Shown: in pieces, positions 41,904 through 51,086 of the stretch
Layout of the letters: each line of letters starts with the position of its first letter
Position numbering within the stretch: the first letter of the stretch is position 1
Assembly (NCBI GenBank): GCA_902762495.1
Contig: CACWOL010000018.1
Location: 1-57,613, forward strand
Direction: 5' to 3'
DNA length: 57,613 nucleotides
DNA from: an uncultured bacterium
GTDB taxonomy: Bacteria; Verrucomicrobiota; Lentisphaeria; Victivallales; UBA1829
Notes under the pieces: generated by a model
What the model was told of the DNA's origin: nothing
Databases searched by the model: none
Seen by the model: only the letters and a program-made list of their open reading frames with translations
Program-made: the position numbers and the translations under genes

Positions 41904-42353
41904 TCTTTGCTGCATTGATCGCTTTCTTTCGAGCGGGGTGTCCGTTTTATATCTTTTTTTTGTCTTCCGCTTTGGTTGACTTTTTTCGTTTTATAAAATA
42001 ATGCAGCCATTCAAAGTATTTGTCTGATCTTTTGCTGGAGAAGTCCGCTATTCTCTTTTGGTAATACGAAATACTTTACAGTAAAAATGACACGCTGCAC
42101 ACTCTTTTCGGTCTGTTGCATTCTTAAAACCATTTCATTTTCGCCTGTTTTGTGTTGAAAACGGATGATTCCGGCCTTTTTTTATTCGATCATCAGTCGG
42201 AGGGATATGTTGTACCGGATTGTGCAAAAATATATTTTAGAATACAAGCAAATTAGCGTTAATTAACGTTTTATTTTTGATTATTTTTGAGATATTATAT
42301 GTTTTTAAGCATTTTTTTACTTTTTGCCTCTTTTTTTTTCGGTTTGAATGGGG
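41904..42353. other. AT-rich intergenic stretch
   Basis: Markedly AT-rich compared with its surroundings, without a credible open frame. It contains a 12-base palindrome CGTTAATTAACG (42257-42268). I see no recognisable RNA or repeat otherwise; no convincing terminator for the helicase gene is seen. Confidence 0.5.
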
Positions 42354-42359
42354 TATAAT
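42354..42359 (+). promoter_or_regulatory. -10 element of the cold shock gene
   Basis: TATAAT without a well-spaced -35. It implies a leader of about 145 bases before the ATG at 42513, the length expected for cold-shock mRNAs whose leader controls translation by temperature. Confidence 0.5.
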
Positions 42360-42512
42360 ATGACTCGGAAAAGCATGGCACGTTTCCATGTGCAGGACGG
42401 TCCTGCATACAACGCCCCGGCGTGCATGCGATCCGACGGCGCGTCGACGGTCCCGGACGCGCGAGCCGCCTGTTCAACAACCCCCCGGGAGCAACAAGAT
42501 TGAAGGCAAATC

Positions 42513-42740
42513 ATGGGCGAACGCGAAAAAGGCAAAGTCAAATGGTTCAACAACACGAAGGGCTTCGGATTCATCGAGCGTGAAGGCGCGCAGGACATTT
42601 TTGTCCACTACAGCGCCATCAAGTCGGAAGGCTACCGCACGCTGAAGGAAGGTCAGCTCGTCGAATTCTCCGTCGGTCAGGGCGCCAAAGGCCCGCAGGC
42701 CGAAGACGTTGAACCGATCAATCCGGCCCCGCAGGCATAA
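42513..42740 (+). CDS. Cold shock domain protein
   Basis: The 75-residue product is a single [34 protein letters not shown] contains both RNP1 (KGFGFI) and RNP2 (IFVHY) RNA-binding motifs. It binds single-stranded nucleic acid and acts as an RNA chaperone. A short acidic/Pro-rich end (EPINPAPQA) follows the domain. The long leader fits the cspA pattern, and a structured terminator lies downstream. An AT-rich region of about 600 bases separates it from the helicase gene. Confidence 0.95.
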   Translation: MGEREKGKVKWFNNTKGFGFIEREGAQDIFVHYSAIKSEGYRTLKEGQLVEFSVGQGAKGPQAEDVEPINPAPQA

Positions 42741-42798
42741 TCGGATATCGGAAACGCTTTGCCGGTTCGCTTTTTGCGGACCTTCGAAGCGGAAGAAG

Positions 42799-42868
42799 CA
42801 CCCGCTCCAAAGCATCCCGCGCCTCCTTGATGAGGCAAAACGATGGGATCGCCGGGCGGGTGTTTTTT
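42799..42868 (+). terminator. Branched terminator after the cold shock gene
   Basis: An outer stem CACCCGC/GCGGGTG (42799-42805 and 42856-42862) encloses ATCCC/GGGAT and GCCTC/GAGGC pairs and is followed by TTTTTT (42863-42868). This is larger than an ordinary terminator hairpin. Confidence 0.65.
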
Positions 42869-42908
42869 ATTGTCTCGCGACGTGCCCCGGATTCGGCTTT
42901 TTCCCGTG

Positions 42909-44198
42909 TCACCGGGCGGAAGTACGGGGTGTTTTGAGGCGGTTCCAACCCGTTTCAATCATGCGCCCGAATGTCACGCCGGCGAGCAGGACCAGCGGCA
43001 GGTCGAGGAACGGCACGCGATGCCGCATCTGAAGATGGACGAACGTATGGGCGGACCATCCGACGCACAGGATCATCAGCAGGAAAAGCAGAAGCGTACG
43101 TTTTTTCTTCAAAAGCACGATCCCTGCCGCACCGCCCGCGAACAGGAGAAGTTCGGAAAGGGTAATCAGCCAGAAGACCGTCCGGGGATGCGCGCCGTGC
43201 AGCGGCCACGGACGGATGAAATGCCACGCTTTCGCCGCGCTCATGCGGCAGAATTCGCCCGCGCCCATTGATCTGATCTCCTCCATGGCTTTGGCGAACT
43301 TGATCGCACGGTTCCAGCCGTCGTTCTGGTGTTCCAGGAACTCCGTTCCGCCGGACGCCCGGTACGCCAGAGCATTGTCGCGGTTGTTCCCCACGAACAG
43401 ATTGAAGCCGCCGAGACAGCCGGACGGATTCCACGAGCCGTAATTGATGTGGTTCCGGATGCACAGCGGACTCAGGAGCAGCAGGAACGCCGCCACGTAG
43501 ACCGCATAGTCCGCCAAAGCCTTTTTTATGTTCGGCGCGTTGTCGGCAAGGAATCTGCCGCATGCGCACCGGATCAGCTGAAGCACGCCGAATGCCGGAA
43601 GCAGGAGCAGCGCAGTCGGGCGCACACCGCAGGCCAGGGCGGCGGCCGCACCCATGATGATATATTTCCGGCGGGATTCCGTCCAGGTCCATGCCAGGAT
43701 GAAGACGGCGAGCATCAGAAGGAAGAAACACTCGGAGGAGAAGCGCAGGGAGAACGTCAGGAAGAGCGGATGGAACGTGACGATCGCGGCGGAAATCAGC
43801 CCGGTGCATGTCCCCCCCAGCCGTTTTCCGGCCAGAAAGACCGTCCATGCGAGGAGCGTTGCGGAGAGCGCCGTGAAAACCGCCGCGGCGGCCGGCGGAT
43901 TGCGCAGGATCTTTGCGAGCAGCCCGGTCAGGAATGCGAGGAGCGGAGGCCGGAACGCCTCGGGGATATCGCGGGTGCGCGGCGCTTCATAATAGCGTTC
44001 CTCTCCGGCCATGAACGTGCCGTTTTCCATGAACGACCGGACTCCGGCGAGGTATTCATTTCCGTCGTCGTGCAGGAAAAAATCGGGATGCCGTTCCGCG
44101 ATGAACCAGTCCGCGGCCAGATGCGCCAAGAGCAGCAGGAGCAGGCAGACGACCGTCCGCAACGACATCCGGGTCTGCATCTGTTTGAGAAATTGCAT
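42909..44198 (-). CDS. GT-C fold membrane glycosyltransferase
   Basis: The 429-residue product has about ten hydrophobic segments. After the first comes a loop with FLHDDGNEYLAGVRSFMENG, the place where GT-C/PMT-type enzymes keep catalytic acidic residues, followed by FRPPLLAFLTG and a long loop near residues 245-325 with NHINYGSWNPSGCLGGFNLFVGNN. It belongs to the same broad class as the protein at 17322-18710, but the two are not close relatives by eye. Donor is probably a polyprenyl-phosphate sugar. It lies 12 bases downstream of the hybrid kinase gene, so it may be read from the kinase promoter. Confidence 0.8.
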   Translation of the reverse strand: MQFLKQMQTRMSLRTVVCLLLLLLAHLAADWFIAERHPDFFLHDDGNEYLAGVRSFMENGTFMAGEERYYEAPRTRDIPEAFRPPLLAFLTGLLAKILRNPPAAAAVFTALSATLLAWTVFLAGKRLGGTCTGLISAAIVTFHPLFLTFSLRFSSECFFLLMLAVFILAWTWTESRRKYIIMGAAAALACGVRPTALLLLPAFGVLQLIRCACGRFLADNAPNIKKALADYAVYVAAFLLLLSPLCIRNHINYGSWNPSGCLGGFNLFVGNNRDNALAYRASGGTEFLEHQNDGWNRAIKFAKAMEEIRSMGAGEFCRMSAAKAWHFIRPWPLHGAHPRTVFWLITLSELLLFAGGAAGIVLLKKKRTLLLFLLMILCVGWSAHTFVHLQMRHRVPFLDLPLVLLAGVTFGRMIETGWNRLKTPRTSAR

Positions 44199-44210
44199 CC
44201 TTACGGCGCG

Positions 44211-47200
44211 TCAGTCCGCCTGTCCGTCGGACAACGGCGGGAGGTAGTTGACGATTTTCTCGATGGTGACGGGCTTGAAGATCACGTCGCTGAAACCGAG
44301 CGTCATGCACTCTTCCTTCGCGTCGATGTCGGCAGTGATCGCGATGACGTTGAGCGTTTTGAATCTCGGATCGGCGCGGAGTTCCTGAAGCAGCACGCGT
44401 CCGTCCATCTCCGGCATCCAAAGGTCGGTGAGGACCAGGTCGAACGGTTTGAAGCTCGTACGGATCTTGTCGAGCGCGTCCTTCCCGTTCACGGATGTGA
44501 CGATGTCGTAGACGCCGTTCTTGCGGAGCATGGCCCGCAGGATGGAGATGTTCAGCGGGACGTCGTCGACGATCAGGACATGGAGCTCTTCGCGGGGCTT
44601 CCCGTGGAAATCGATGTTGCTGCCTGGGCGCGGGAACCTGTTGGTGCGTTCGGAGAACCTGACCTCCGGGATGCAGATGTCGAAGACCGTGCCCTTGCCC
44701 GGTTCGGAGCGAAGCGTGACGGTGCCGTTCATGCGTTCGACGAGGTGGCGGCAGATGGAGATGCCGAGTCCGAGGTCTGTGCCTAGCTTGGTATGTCCGG
44801 TGACTTCATCCGCGGACGCGGCCGGTTGCATAAGGCGTTTCTGCGTTTCCTCGTCCATGCCGCTCCCCGTGTCGGAAACGGTGATGAAGAGGGTGCCTTT
44901 GTCGGAATTCTTTCCGCGCTCGAAGTCGATCTTCAGGGCGATCTCGCCCTCCTCGGTGAACTTGACCGCGTTGTCCAGCAGATGGAAGAGGATCTGCCAC
45001 ATGCGCTTCGGATCGACCTCAAGATACGGCATGTTTTCGTCCCAGTCGCCGAGAAGTGTGACGGGCTTGCCCGCCACGGAGACGTCAAAGGAATGCAGGA
45101 CCTTTTCGGCCCGGTCGTTGAGGTCGGTCAGGACCGGTTCGATGACGAGCGTGTCGGATTCGAGTCTGGCGCGGTCGACCATGTTGCTGACGAGCTGAAG
45201 CAGGGAGCGTCCGCTGGTCGTGATGGCGTCGCAGGCTCCGTTGCGCTCCTTCTCGTCGGCGAGCCCTTTTTTCAGGAGCTCGGTGTAACCGATGATGGCG
45301 TTCAGCGGAGTGCGGACGTCGTGGCTGACGCAGGAGAAAAAATAGCTCTTGGCTTTTTCGGCGGCGACGGCGCGGTCGCGGGCGAGCTGGAGCTGGCGGT
45401 TGATGCGGACGACTTCTTCGTTCTGACGCTTGATGACCGTGTTTCTCGCCTTGCGTTCGATGCAGACCGAGATCACGTTCGCGACCTGTTCGAGGAGCTC
45501 TTCGCAGAATCCGAGGGATTCGAAGGCGTCTCCCGTGAAGAGCGTGGCGATCTTGCCCCATTCGTCGCCCTCGAAGAATATCTGGCGGGCGATGAGGATT
45601 CTGGTCGGGCAGTTTTCGGGCAGGGGGAATTCGGAGATGTTGTCGTCGTTGACCACCACGTTGCCGTTGTGACAGAAGAGCGAGGCGTCGGCGGTCTTCA
45701 GCGGGCAGTCGATGCACTTGTTGCAGTAGGTGTGCTCGTCGTCCGGGAACCAGTCCTGGCGCGTGCCGTCGTGCCTGTGCAGCAGCACGTGCTGGCAGCC
45801 GAGCGTTTCGATGAGGCGCCTCGCCACGAAGTCGAGCAGTTCCTCCGGTTCGGAGTGGCCGAGCAGGAACGCCGTGATCTCGTTGCGGAAATGCTCGGTG
45901 TTGATCTTCTGCTTGATCTCGGTTATGTCCTGCACCACGCAGAAGAGCAGGGTGCGGCCGTCCTTCATTTCCATCGGCAGTTTCCAGTACAGGAAGACGC
46001 GGCGGTTGCAGTCGCCCCACAGGCAGGTGTCTTCGAAGTGGATGAGTTCGCGTTTCGCCAGCGCGTCGGCGTCTGTCCGACGGATGACCTCAAGCGATTT
46101 GTCCTCGTAGAATTCCTTGTCGCATTTGCCGACCATTTCGGCGGGCTTCAGATGGTGCAGGGACGCAAAGGCCTGGTTGCAGCGGACATAGCGGAAATCA
46201 TTGCCGGGATCCTTCACGACGCAGGGGAGGGGCATCAGATTCAGGACATTGTCGGAGATCTCGCCCTCGCGGATCGCCTCGTTCTTTGCCTTGGCGAGCG
46301 CGGCATAGACGTTTTTGCGTTCGAGCGCGTTCTCGATGATGCGGGCGTTCTTCTGCAGGAAGGCTTTCTCGATGTCGGTGAAGGATCGTTTGGCGATGTA
46401 GGCCACGGAGAGCAGTCCCCAGAATGATCCCTGCACGTTCATGCGCAGGGCGATGTGGCAGACAGCATGGGGCGTGTCGGGTGCGATCTGATCGATTTTG
46501 AAAACCTGGCGGATGCGGATCGATTCCTCCTCGTCGAACGACCCGATTCCGAGCATGCGGCTGCGATCGAGCAGATCCATGATCATGCGTACGTTGGACG
46601 TAATACGTTTCGGCAGCGAGTATCCGCCGCGGATGGCGAAGGAATCCGGTTCGACGGAGACGACTCTGTTTTCTTCGTCGAAATGGGCCAGATAGCAGTA
46701 ATCGGCGTTCAGACGGCGGCGGATGACCTCCAGGATCTTGGCCGGAGTGGCGAACATCGGTTCCTGCTGGAACGTATACAGCGCGTCCGCCATGGCTTCG
46801 CTGTTCATCTGGTGCTCATGGTCGTCCGTCATGTCCAGCGACATGGACAGGATGCAGGATTTGCCTTCGGCATCCCGGATGCCGAGCCTGGTGGTGCGGA
46901 AATAACGGGTCTGTCCCAGCGGCCCGGGCATGCTTTCGTAATGCACGGACGGTTCTTTCTTGTCCATGGCCTCTTCTTCGTTCTGCTCCAGTTCGTGCGC
47001 CTTCTCCGCCGGCAGAAGGTCGTAATTCGTTTTTCCTTTCGGGTCTTCGATGCCGGAATGCTGGAAATAATCGGAAAACGCCTGATTGCAGTCCATGTAG
47101 CATTTGGTCTTCCGGTTCTTCAGACCGATCAAAAGCGGAATGCTGTCCAGTATCCGCTGCAGAAACGCCGTTCTGCGCGAAAAAAGACGCTCCGCCCAAA

Positions 47201-47927
47201 TCAGCAGGAACAGAAAGCTGAGGACAAAAAGCGATACGGAAATGAGCTGGCTGATCCAAAGCTTGTTCTGTCGGCTGGTCGCCATCGCGCGGCGAGAGTC
47301 CGCCAGCTTGGCCGCCCCGGACAGGCTTCTGTCCAGAGCCGTGTAGATATCCGTCTTGTACTTCGCATAGGTGTCGCCGAATACGAGGTCCAGCGCCAAG
47401 TGTTCCCGTTCGTGCATGTCTTTAGCCAGGTCTTCCGGCGCGACCGCGACAAGTTTCAGTTCGCGCGGATAACCGGAAGAGGCGGCCTCTTCTTCCGGCG
47501 TCATCAGGCGCATCGCGGTGTACTCTATGTTCATCAGGTCAAAGGAATACTTCACCGCGAGCTGGAAATCCTCCTTGATCTGGTCCGTTTCCGGCCCTTC
47601 GTCCGGCAGCTGCTTCAGCAGGTTCAGACCCCACTCGCGGTTCTTGGTGTCGAACGCCTCCTTGAAGTACTCGTCGCGATATTTTTTATCCCCGGTCGCG
47701 ACATAACGCCGTACGGCCTCGGACAGATTATCCGAACCGTCGCGCAACCGCGAACGTACCCGGTTGTAATCCTGGTATTCGAGTCTTGCCCGCCCCATGA
47801 CTTTCGTGTTTTTTCTGAGCTCGAATGAATTGTAGACGATATATCCGAGCAGGAGGATGCCGATCGTTACCAGGCAGAAGCTGAAAAACCGATTGTGCCT
47901 CTCGAAGCGCATGGTTTGTTTTTTCAT
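44211..47927 (-). CDS. Hybrid sensor histidine kinase with PAS/GAF modules and receiver
   Basis: The 1238-residue protein has two membrane segments (about residues 12-30 and 222-247) flanking a helical periplasmic sensor, a PAS domain (about 250-370), a GAF-like domain (376-530), a second PAS (555-680), a second GAF-like domain (680-820), HisKA with the phospho-acceptor in FSCVSHDVRTPLNAIIGY (about 869), a HATPase domain with GTDLGLGISICRHLVERM, and a C-terminal receiver with its Asp in DLVLTDLWMPEMDG (about 1165). The second GAF-like domain has a Cys cluster, CNKCIDC, near residue 735. The start at 47927 is chosen because the upstream frame overlaps the promoter. No separate response regulator is near. 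Stimulus unknown. Confidence 0.9.
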   Translation of the reverse strand: MKKQTMRFERHNRFFSFCLVTIGILLLGYIVYNSFELRKNTKVMGRARLEYQDYNRVRSRLRDGSDNLSEAVRRYVATGDKKYRDEYFKEAFDTKNREWGLNLLKQLPDEGPETDQIKEDFQLAVKYSFDLMNIEYTAMRLMTPEEEAASSGYPRELKLVAVAPEDLAKDMHEREHLALDLVFGDTYAKYKTDIYTALDRSLSGAAKLADSRRAMATSRQNKLWISQLISVSLFVLSFLFLLIWAERLFSRRTAFLQRILDSIPLLIGLKNRKTKCYMDCNQAFSDYFQHSGIEDPKGKTNYDLLPAEKAHELEQNEEEAMDKKEPSVHYESMPGPLGQTRYFRTTRLGIRDAEGKSCILSMSLDMTDDHEHQMNSEAMADALYTFQQEPMFATPAKILEVIRRRLNADYCYLAHFDEENRVVSVEPDSFAIRGGYSLPKRITSNVRMIMDLLDRSRMLGIGSFDEEESIRIRQVFKIDQIAPDTPHAVCHIALRMNVQGSFWGLLSVAYIAKRSFTDIEKAFLQKNARIIENALERKNVYAALAKAKNEAIREGEISDNVLNLMPLPCVVKDPGNDFRYVRCNQAFASLHHLKPAEMVGKCDKEFYEDKSLEVIRRTDADALAKRELIHFEDTCLWGDCNRRVFLYWKLPMEMKDGRTLLFCVVQDITEIKQKINTEHFRNEITAFLLGHSEPEELLDFVARRLIETLGCQHVLLHRHDGTRQDWFPDDEHTYCNKCIDCPLKTADASLFCHNGNVVVNDDNISEFPLPENCPTRILIARQIFFEGDEWGKIATLFTGDAFESLGFCEELLEQVANVISVCIERKARNTVIKRQNEEVVRINRQLQLARDRAVAAEKAKSYFFSCVSHDVRTPLNAIIGYTELLKKGLADEKERNGACDAITTSGRSLLQLVSNMVDRARLESDTLVIEPVLTDLNDRAEKVLHSFDVSVAGKPVTLLGDWDENMPYLEVDPKRMWQILFHLLDNAVKFTEEGEIALKIDFERGKNSDKGTLFITVSDTGSGMDEETQKRLMQPAASADEVTGHTKLGTDLGLGISICRHLVERMNGTVTLRSEPGKGTVFDICIPEVRFSERTNRFPRPGSNIDFHGKPREELHVLIVDDVPLNISILRAMLRKNGVYDIVTSVNGKDALDKIRTSFKPFDLVLTDLWMPEMDGRVLLQELRADPRFKTLNVIAITADIDAKEECMTLGFSDVIFKPVTIEKIVNYLPPLSDGQAD

Positions 47928-47986
47928 TCCCGATTGATCTCCGGTTATGTTCAAATAAAGGTCAGGAGCACGATGTATTTTCCGAT

Positions 47987-48014
47987 AATATAGCACCGAT
48001 TTTTCTTTTTACAA
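47987..48014 (-). promoter_or_regulatory. Promoter of the hybrid kinase gene, extended -10
   Basis: On the minus strand: TTGTAA (48009-48014), 16 bases, TATATT (47987-47992) preceded by TG-C. Confidence 0.7.
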
Positions 48015-48122
48015 TATGCCCCCGGAAATAAAAAGAAGAGATTGTTTTCAGGGCGGACGGAAAGAGTCGGATGGCATCTTTCTTTTTCTTCCGGTTTTTT
48101 CCTGTTTTTGAGCGTTTTTTTC

Positions 48123-48151
48123 TTGCTTTTTTATACTGGACGGTGTATAGT
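48123..48151 (+). promoter_or_regulatory. ssrA promoter
   Basis: TTGCTT (48123-48128), 17 bases, TATAGT (48146-48151), about 20 bases before the mature tmRNA 5' end. Confidence 0.7.
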
Positions 48152-48171
48152 TATAGATGCCAAAGTTGCAT

Positions 48172-48528
48172 GGGGGTGTCCCGGTTTCGACTGGTCGCGC
48201 TGAACGTCAACTGCATACCGAGGATGATCGTTGGCCTCGTTAATCATCGGTCAATCCAATAACTGCGAACGAAGAGTACGCACTCGCTGCCTAATTAGCT
48301 GCGGCGACGTCTTCTCCCCGACGGGCGCTGGGGGAACAAGGCGATAATCCGCGTCCTGGTTCTCATGGTTTTTCCGCCGCCATGGAACGAGATTTCAGAC
48401 GGAATAGTCGCAAGGAAGCCCGTTTGCCGGCTCTCGGCGCGACGATAAGCATCAAAGGCAAAACATGTATGTAGACGTTGCCGCTATGCCTTCTCAGGAC
48501 AGGGGTTCGACTCCCCTCACCTCCACCA
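48172..48528 (+). ncRNA. ssrA: tmRNA (trans-translation RNA)
   Basis: The 357-base gene has the tRNA-like ends: 5' GGGGGTG pairs with 3' CACCTCC before an encoded ACCA, a T-arm AGGGG-TTCGACT-CCCCT, and the conserved GTCCCGGTTTCGACTGG opening. The tag frame starts at GCG 48265 and ends at TAA 48292-48294, encoding ANEEYALAA, so a stalled peptide would receive (A)ANEEYALAA, which ends in the usual protease signal ALAA. It rescues stalled ribosomes with SmpB, whose gene is not in the window. Its 3' end is the integration target of the island to the right. Confidence 0.97.
48501..48528. other. Likely left attachment site (attL) in the ssrA 3' end
   Basis: Integrases that use ssrA recombine in the T-arm and acceptor part of the gene. 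A tyrosine recombinase gene starts 113 bases further on. No second copy of this segment is found in the rest of the window, so the right end of the element lies outside. Confidence 0.6.
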
Positions 48529-48539
48529 ATTTTAAGCTC

Positions 48540-48565
48540 AAAAATGGGCGTTTTGCCCCATTTTT
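48540..48565 (+). terminator. Terminator behind ssrA
   Basis: AAAAATGGG and CCCATTTTT (48540-48548 and 48557-48565) form a 9-base stem whose 3' side is a T-run. It lies on the island side of the junction. Confidence 0.65.
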
Positions 48566-48641
48566 GCCCCATGTTTTGATGGGAAGAGGTTTTTTGGGTG
48601 GCATAGACTGTCTTGGCACCGAAAAAGAAAGGTCGGTCGTC

Positions 48642-50015
48642 ATGGTCAGCTTGCAGAACAAGAGAAAGTATAAACGCATGTCAACATTACAGGGAAAGTT
48701 ACGGAGACGAAGTAAAGGCGGTCAGTTTTCGTACCGCCTGATTGTTGCGTCCGGAATTCGGAAGGAGTTCGCGCTTGGAACCACCGATCCGAAAGTCGCA
48801 TGTCAGAAAGCCGAAGAGCTGGATTCTATCTGGCTTGCACCAACGCCTGAAGTCGCGTTGGCTCAAATGAATGCGATCCGTGGTTTTTCTCGCGCATCTA
48901 TGAGGCTCCCCTTTGAAGAAGCGTGGGAGAAATATCAGGTTCACCCTGATCGGGCTACGCCTCATACCGTCGCTGAACAGCAGTCATATCACAGGACGTT
49001 TGATGAGTTTGTCCGGTTCGTGACCGAGGGTAAATTAACGGGACGAGGAGCAAAACGTCCAAAAGCAACCTGTATCAGCGAAGTTACGCCCAGACTCTGT
49101 GAAGAGTTTTCCGCTTATCTCAAGACCACCATGCTTGCGGTCGATACCCACAACCGGAAGATCAAACGTCTCCGTAAAATCTTCGACTGCCTCAAGGATT
49201 ATTACGATGGCGATAATCCTTTCCGCTCAAAAACGCTTTTGCGGAGTGAACGCGAGGAACAGGGATCCGTCGTACATCGTCAGGCATTCACCAAAGAACA
49301 GGAAGAACAGCTGCTTGCCGTCCTGTCGGATTCCGATCCCAGGCACAAGCTTATCAACAAGGCAGAAATCCGAATCGTATATATCATCGGGATGTTTACC
49401 GGGCAACGGTTGAAGGATTGTGTCCTTCTGCAATGGCAAAACATCGACATGAAGAACCGCCGTATCTGGGTGAAACAGTTCAAAACGGGAAAAGAGGTTA
49501 CAATTCCGATTGCACCTGAACTGTATGATGCTTTGACTGAAGCGGAAGAATGGCGCTGCGACCAATACGTCACGCCGAAATCGGCAGCCCGTTATAATGT
49601 AACTGCTGCTGATGGAAAGAATGTCGGCAACAACCTTATTGATATTGACGTCATGCGACCGATTCGCTGGATCGGATTGGAACCATCAGTTGAGGTGCCG
49701 GGCAGGAAGAGAAAAATGACCGTATACGGGTTCCATTCGCTCCGTCACAGCTTCGCCAGTTTCTGTGCTGAGGCGGGTGTTCCCAAAGCGACCTTGCTTT
49801 CCATCCTGGGAACAGATTCTGACATCGCTGACAAATACTACACGCACGTCAGCGACGAGAGTCAGCGCAAGGCCATCGAGGTCATCAGCAACCGGAGCAG
49901 TACGTCTGCTCAGGAAAGAAATAATCAGGCACTGAGCTTGATCGAGAAGAACCGTTCTACGGTCGATCCTGCCGAGCTTTTGGAACAAGTCTACACAATC
50001 CTGAAGGGAACGTAA
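48642..50015 (+). CDS. Tyrosine recombinase / integrase
   Basis: The 457-residue product is a phage-type site-specific recombinase. After a basic N-terminus and a core-binding SAM-like domain (about residues 80-205) comes the catalytic domain with Arg in GMFTGQRLKDCVLLQW, HSLRHSFAS (HxxR), and the nucleophile in DKYYTHVS. It lies directly downstream of ssrA in the same direction, the classic position of an island integrase. The ATG at 48642 is chosen; the frame is open back into ssrA and ATG 48678 is an alternative. The gene ends 2 bases before the next one, with that gene's ribosome binding site inside its last codons. Confidence 0.93.
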   Translation: MVSLQNKRKYKRMSTLQGKLRRRSKGGQFSYRLIVASGIRKEFALGTTDPKVACQKAEELDSIWLAPTPEVALAQMNAIRGFSRASMRLPFEEAWEKYQVHPDRATPHTVAEQQSYHRTFDEFVRFVTEGKLTGRGAKRPKATCISEVTPRLCEEFSAYLKTTMLAVDTHNRKIKRLRKIFDCLKDYYDGDNPFRSKTLLRSEREEQGSVVHRQAFTKEQEEQLLAVLSDSDPRHKLINKAEIRIVYIIGMFTGQRLKDCVLLQWQNIDMKNRRIWVKQFKTGKEVTIPIAPELYDALTEAEEWRCDQYVTPKSAARYNVTAADGKNVGNNLIDIDVMRPIRWIGLEPSVEVPGRKRKMTVYGFHSLRHSFASFCAEAGVPKATLLSILGTDSDIADKYYTHVSDESQRKAIEVISNRSSTSAQERNNQALSLIEKNRSTVDPAELLEQVYTILKGT

Positions 50016-50017
50016 TA

Positions 50018-51028
50018 ATGGATAATGACACTTCAACGCCTACCTCTGGAAACACAGATAACTTTCTCAATAATAATATCGATGATCTGCCGAACAAACT
50101 TTGGTCGACCATTGCTATACCAGTTGATTTAGTAATCCCAACATCTTGGTTTAAAAGCATAGTCGTGACCGAGTTTAAGAAAATGTTAGTCCCATATATA
50201 AATAATCATCCGGAACATAGAGACATTCTTTGGAAAGTATTATTCAGGGATTTTATTCAAGCCTATCGCAATGAGAAAGATAATCATGCCAATCCATTTG
50301 TAGATGATGAAAAGCGGTTAAAATGGGATGGAATGCATCAGCGATTTCTTGAGGCAAAAACAATAGATGAATGTTGCGACATTGTCAAAAAATCAGCCGA
50401 AGAAGGATTTGAATTTAAGAAGGAGTATCTCGCAGCCCTGAATATAACGAAAAAGCTTAAGGAGATGAAAGCAAAAGGGATGCTGGAACACGCAATGGAA
50501 GAATTGGTTTTCGTATGTTATTTCAATAAGAATATTTCGCTCTCAAGAGAAATGGAACAAAATGAACAGGAGTCAAAAATTAAAATTTTTATAAAAGCGG
50601 AAAAGAAATACAGAAAATTAGAACCGTTTTTAGTATACTTGCACAAGGTTGAAGACACGTGGCACACTAAGTACAAAGTCAGCAAGAAGAGCGCGATTGA
50701 AAGTGTTTTCAAGAAGAACGTAGATAAAGATGTTTTTATAGCATTGTTTAGGGAGCATTTCGGTATTAACATCAATGACGAGGCTGGAGCTGAACAGGCA
50801 AAAAAAGAACTGACAAAAATGGTTGACAAATACACAAAGCTATGGTACGAATTCAATAATGGAGTCAGCAAAAATGGTCATAAGCGACAAAGACGTCGAC
50901 CGCATCCGGATCGAGTTAAAAAGATGATCGGGGAAAGCGTAAAAAGAACAAATGCTCGAAAAAACAATGAAAAGACAGGGAATCGTCCGGCAAGGTCCGG
51001 CAAAAGAACCAAACGGAAGACATCCTGA
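50018..51028 (+). CDS. Unknown AT-rich island protein coupled to the integrase
   Basis: The 336-residue product is not recognised. It starts MDNDTSTPTSGNTDN, is mostly helical and rich in Lys and Glu, and ends in a strongly basic tail of about 50 residues (KNGHKRQRRRPHPDRVKKM...) that could bind nucleic acid. No signal peptide or certain membrane segment is seen. Base composition is far more AT-rich than the chromosomal genes to the left and also than the integrase, a sign of foreign origin. It follows the integrase by 2 bases, with GAAGGGA as ribosome binding site, so the two are one transcription unit. A role as recombination accessory factor is conceivable but not supported by any motif. 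Confidence 0.75.
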   Translation: MDNDTSTPTSGNTDNFLNNNIDDLPNKLWSTIAIPVDLVIPTSWFKSIVVTEFKKMLVPYINNHPEHRDILWKVLFRDFIQAYRNEKDNHANPFVDDEKRLKWDGMHQRFLEAKTIDECCDIVKKSAEEGFEFKKEYLAALNITKKLKEMKAKGMLEHAMEELVFVCYFNKNISLSREMEQNEQESKIKIFIKAEKKYRKLEPFLVYLHKVEDTWHTKYKVSKKSAIESVFKKNVDKDVFIALFREHFGININDEAGAEQAKKELTKMVDKYTKLWYEFNNGVSKNGHKRQRRRPHPDRVKKMIGESVKRTNARKNNEKTGNRPARSGKRTKRKTS

Positions 51029-51060
51029 TCATTTCTCGTATACCACATAAAAGACAAAAT

Positions 51061-51086
51061 GCCCATCGCCTTGGTGGGCTTTTTTT
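51061..51086 (+). terminator. Terminator after the integrase pair
   Basis: GCCCA(TC) and (TGG)TGGGC form the stem (51061-51079), followed by seven T. Confidence 0.8.
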
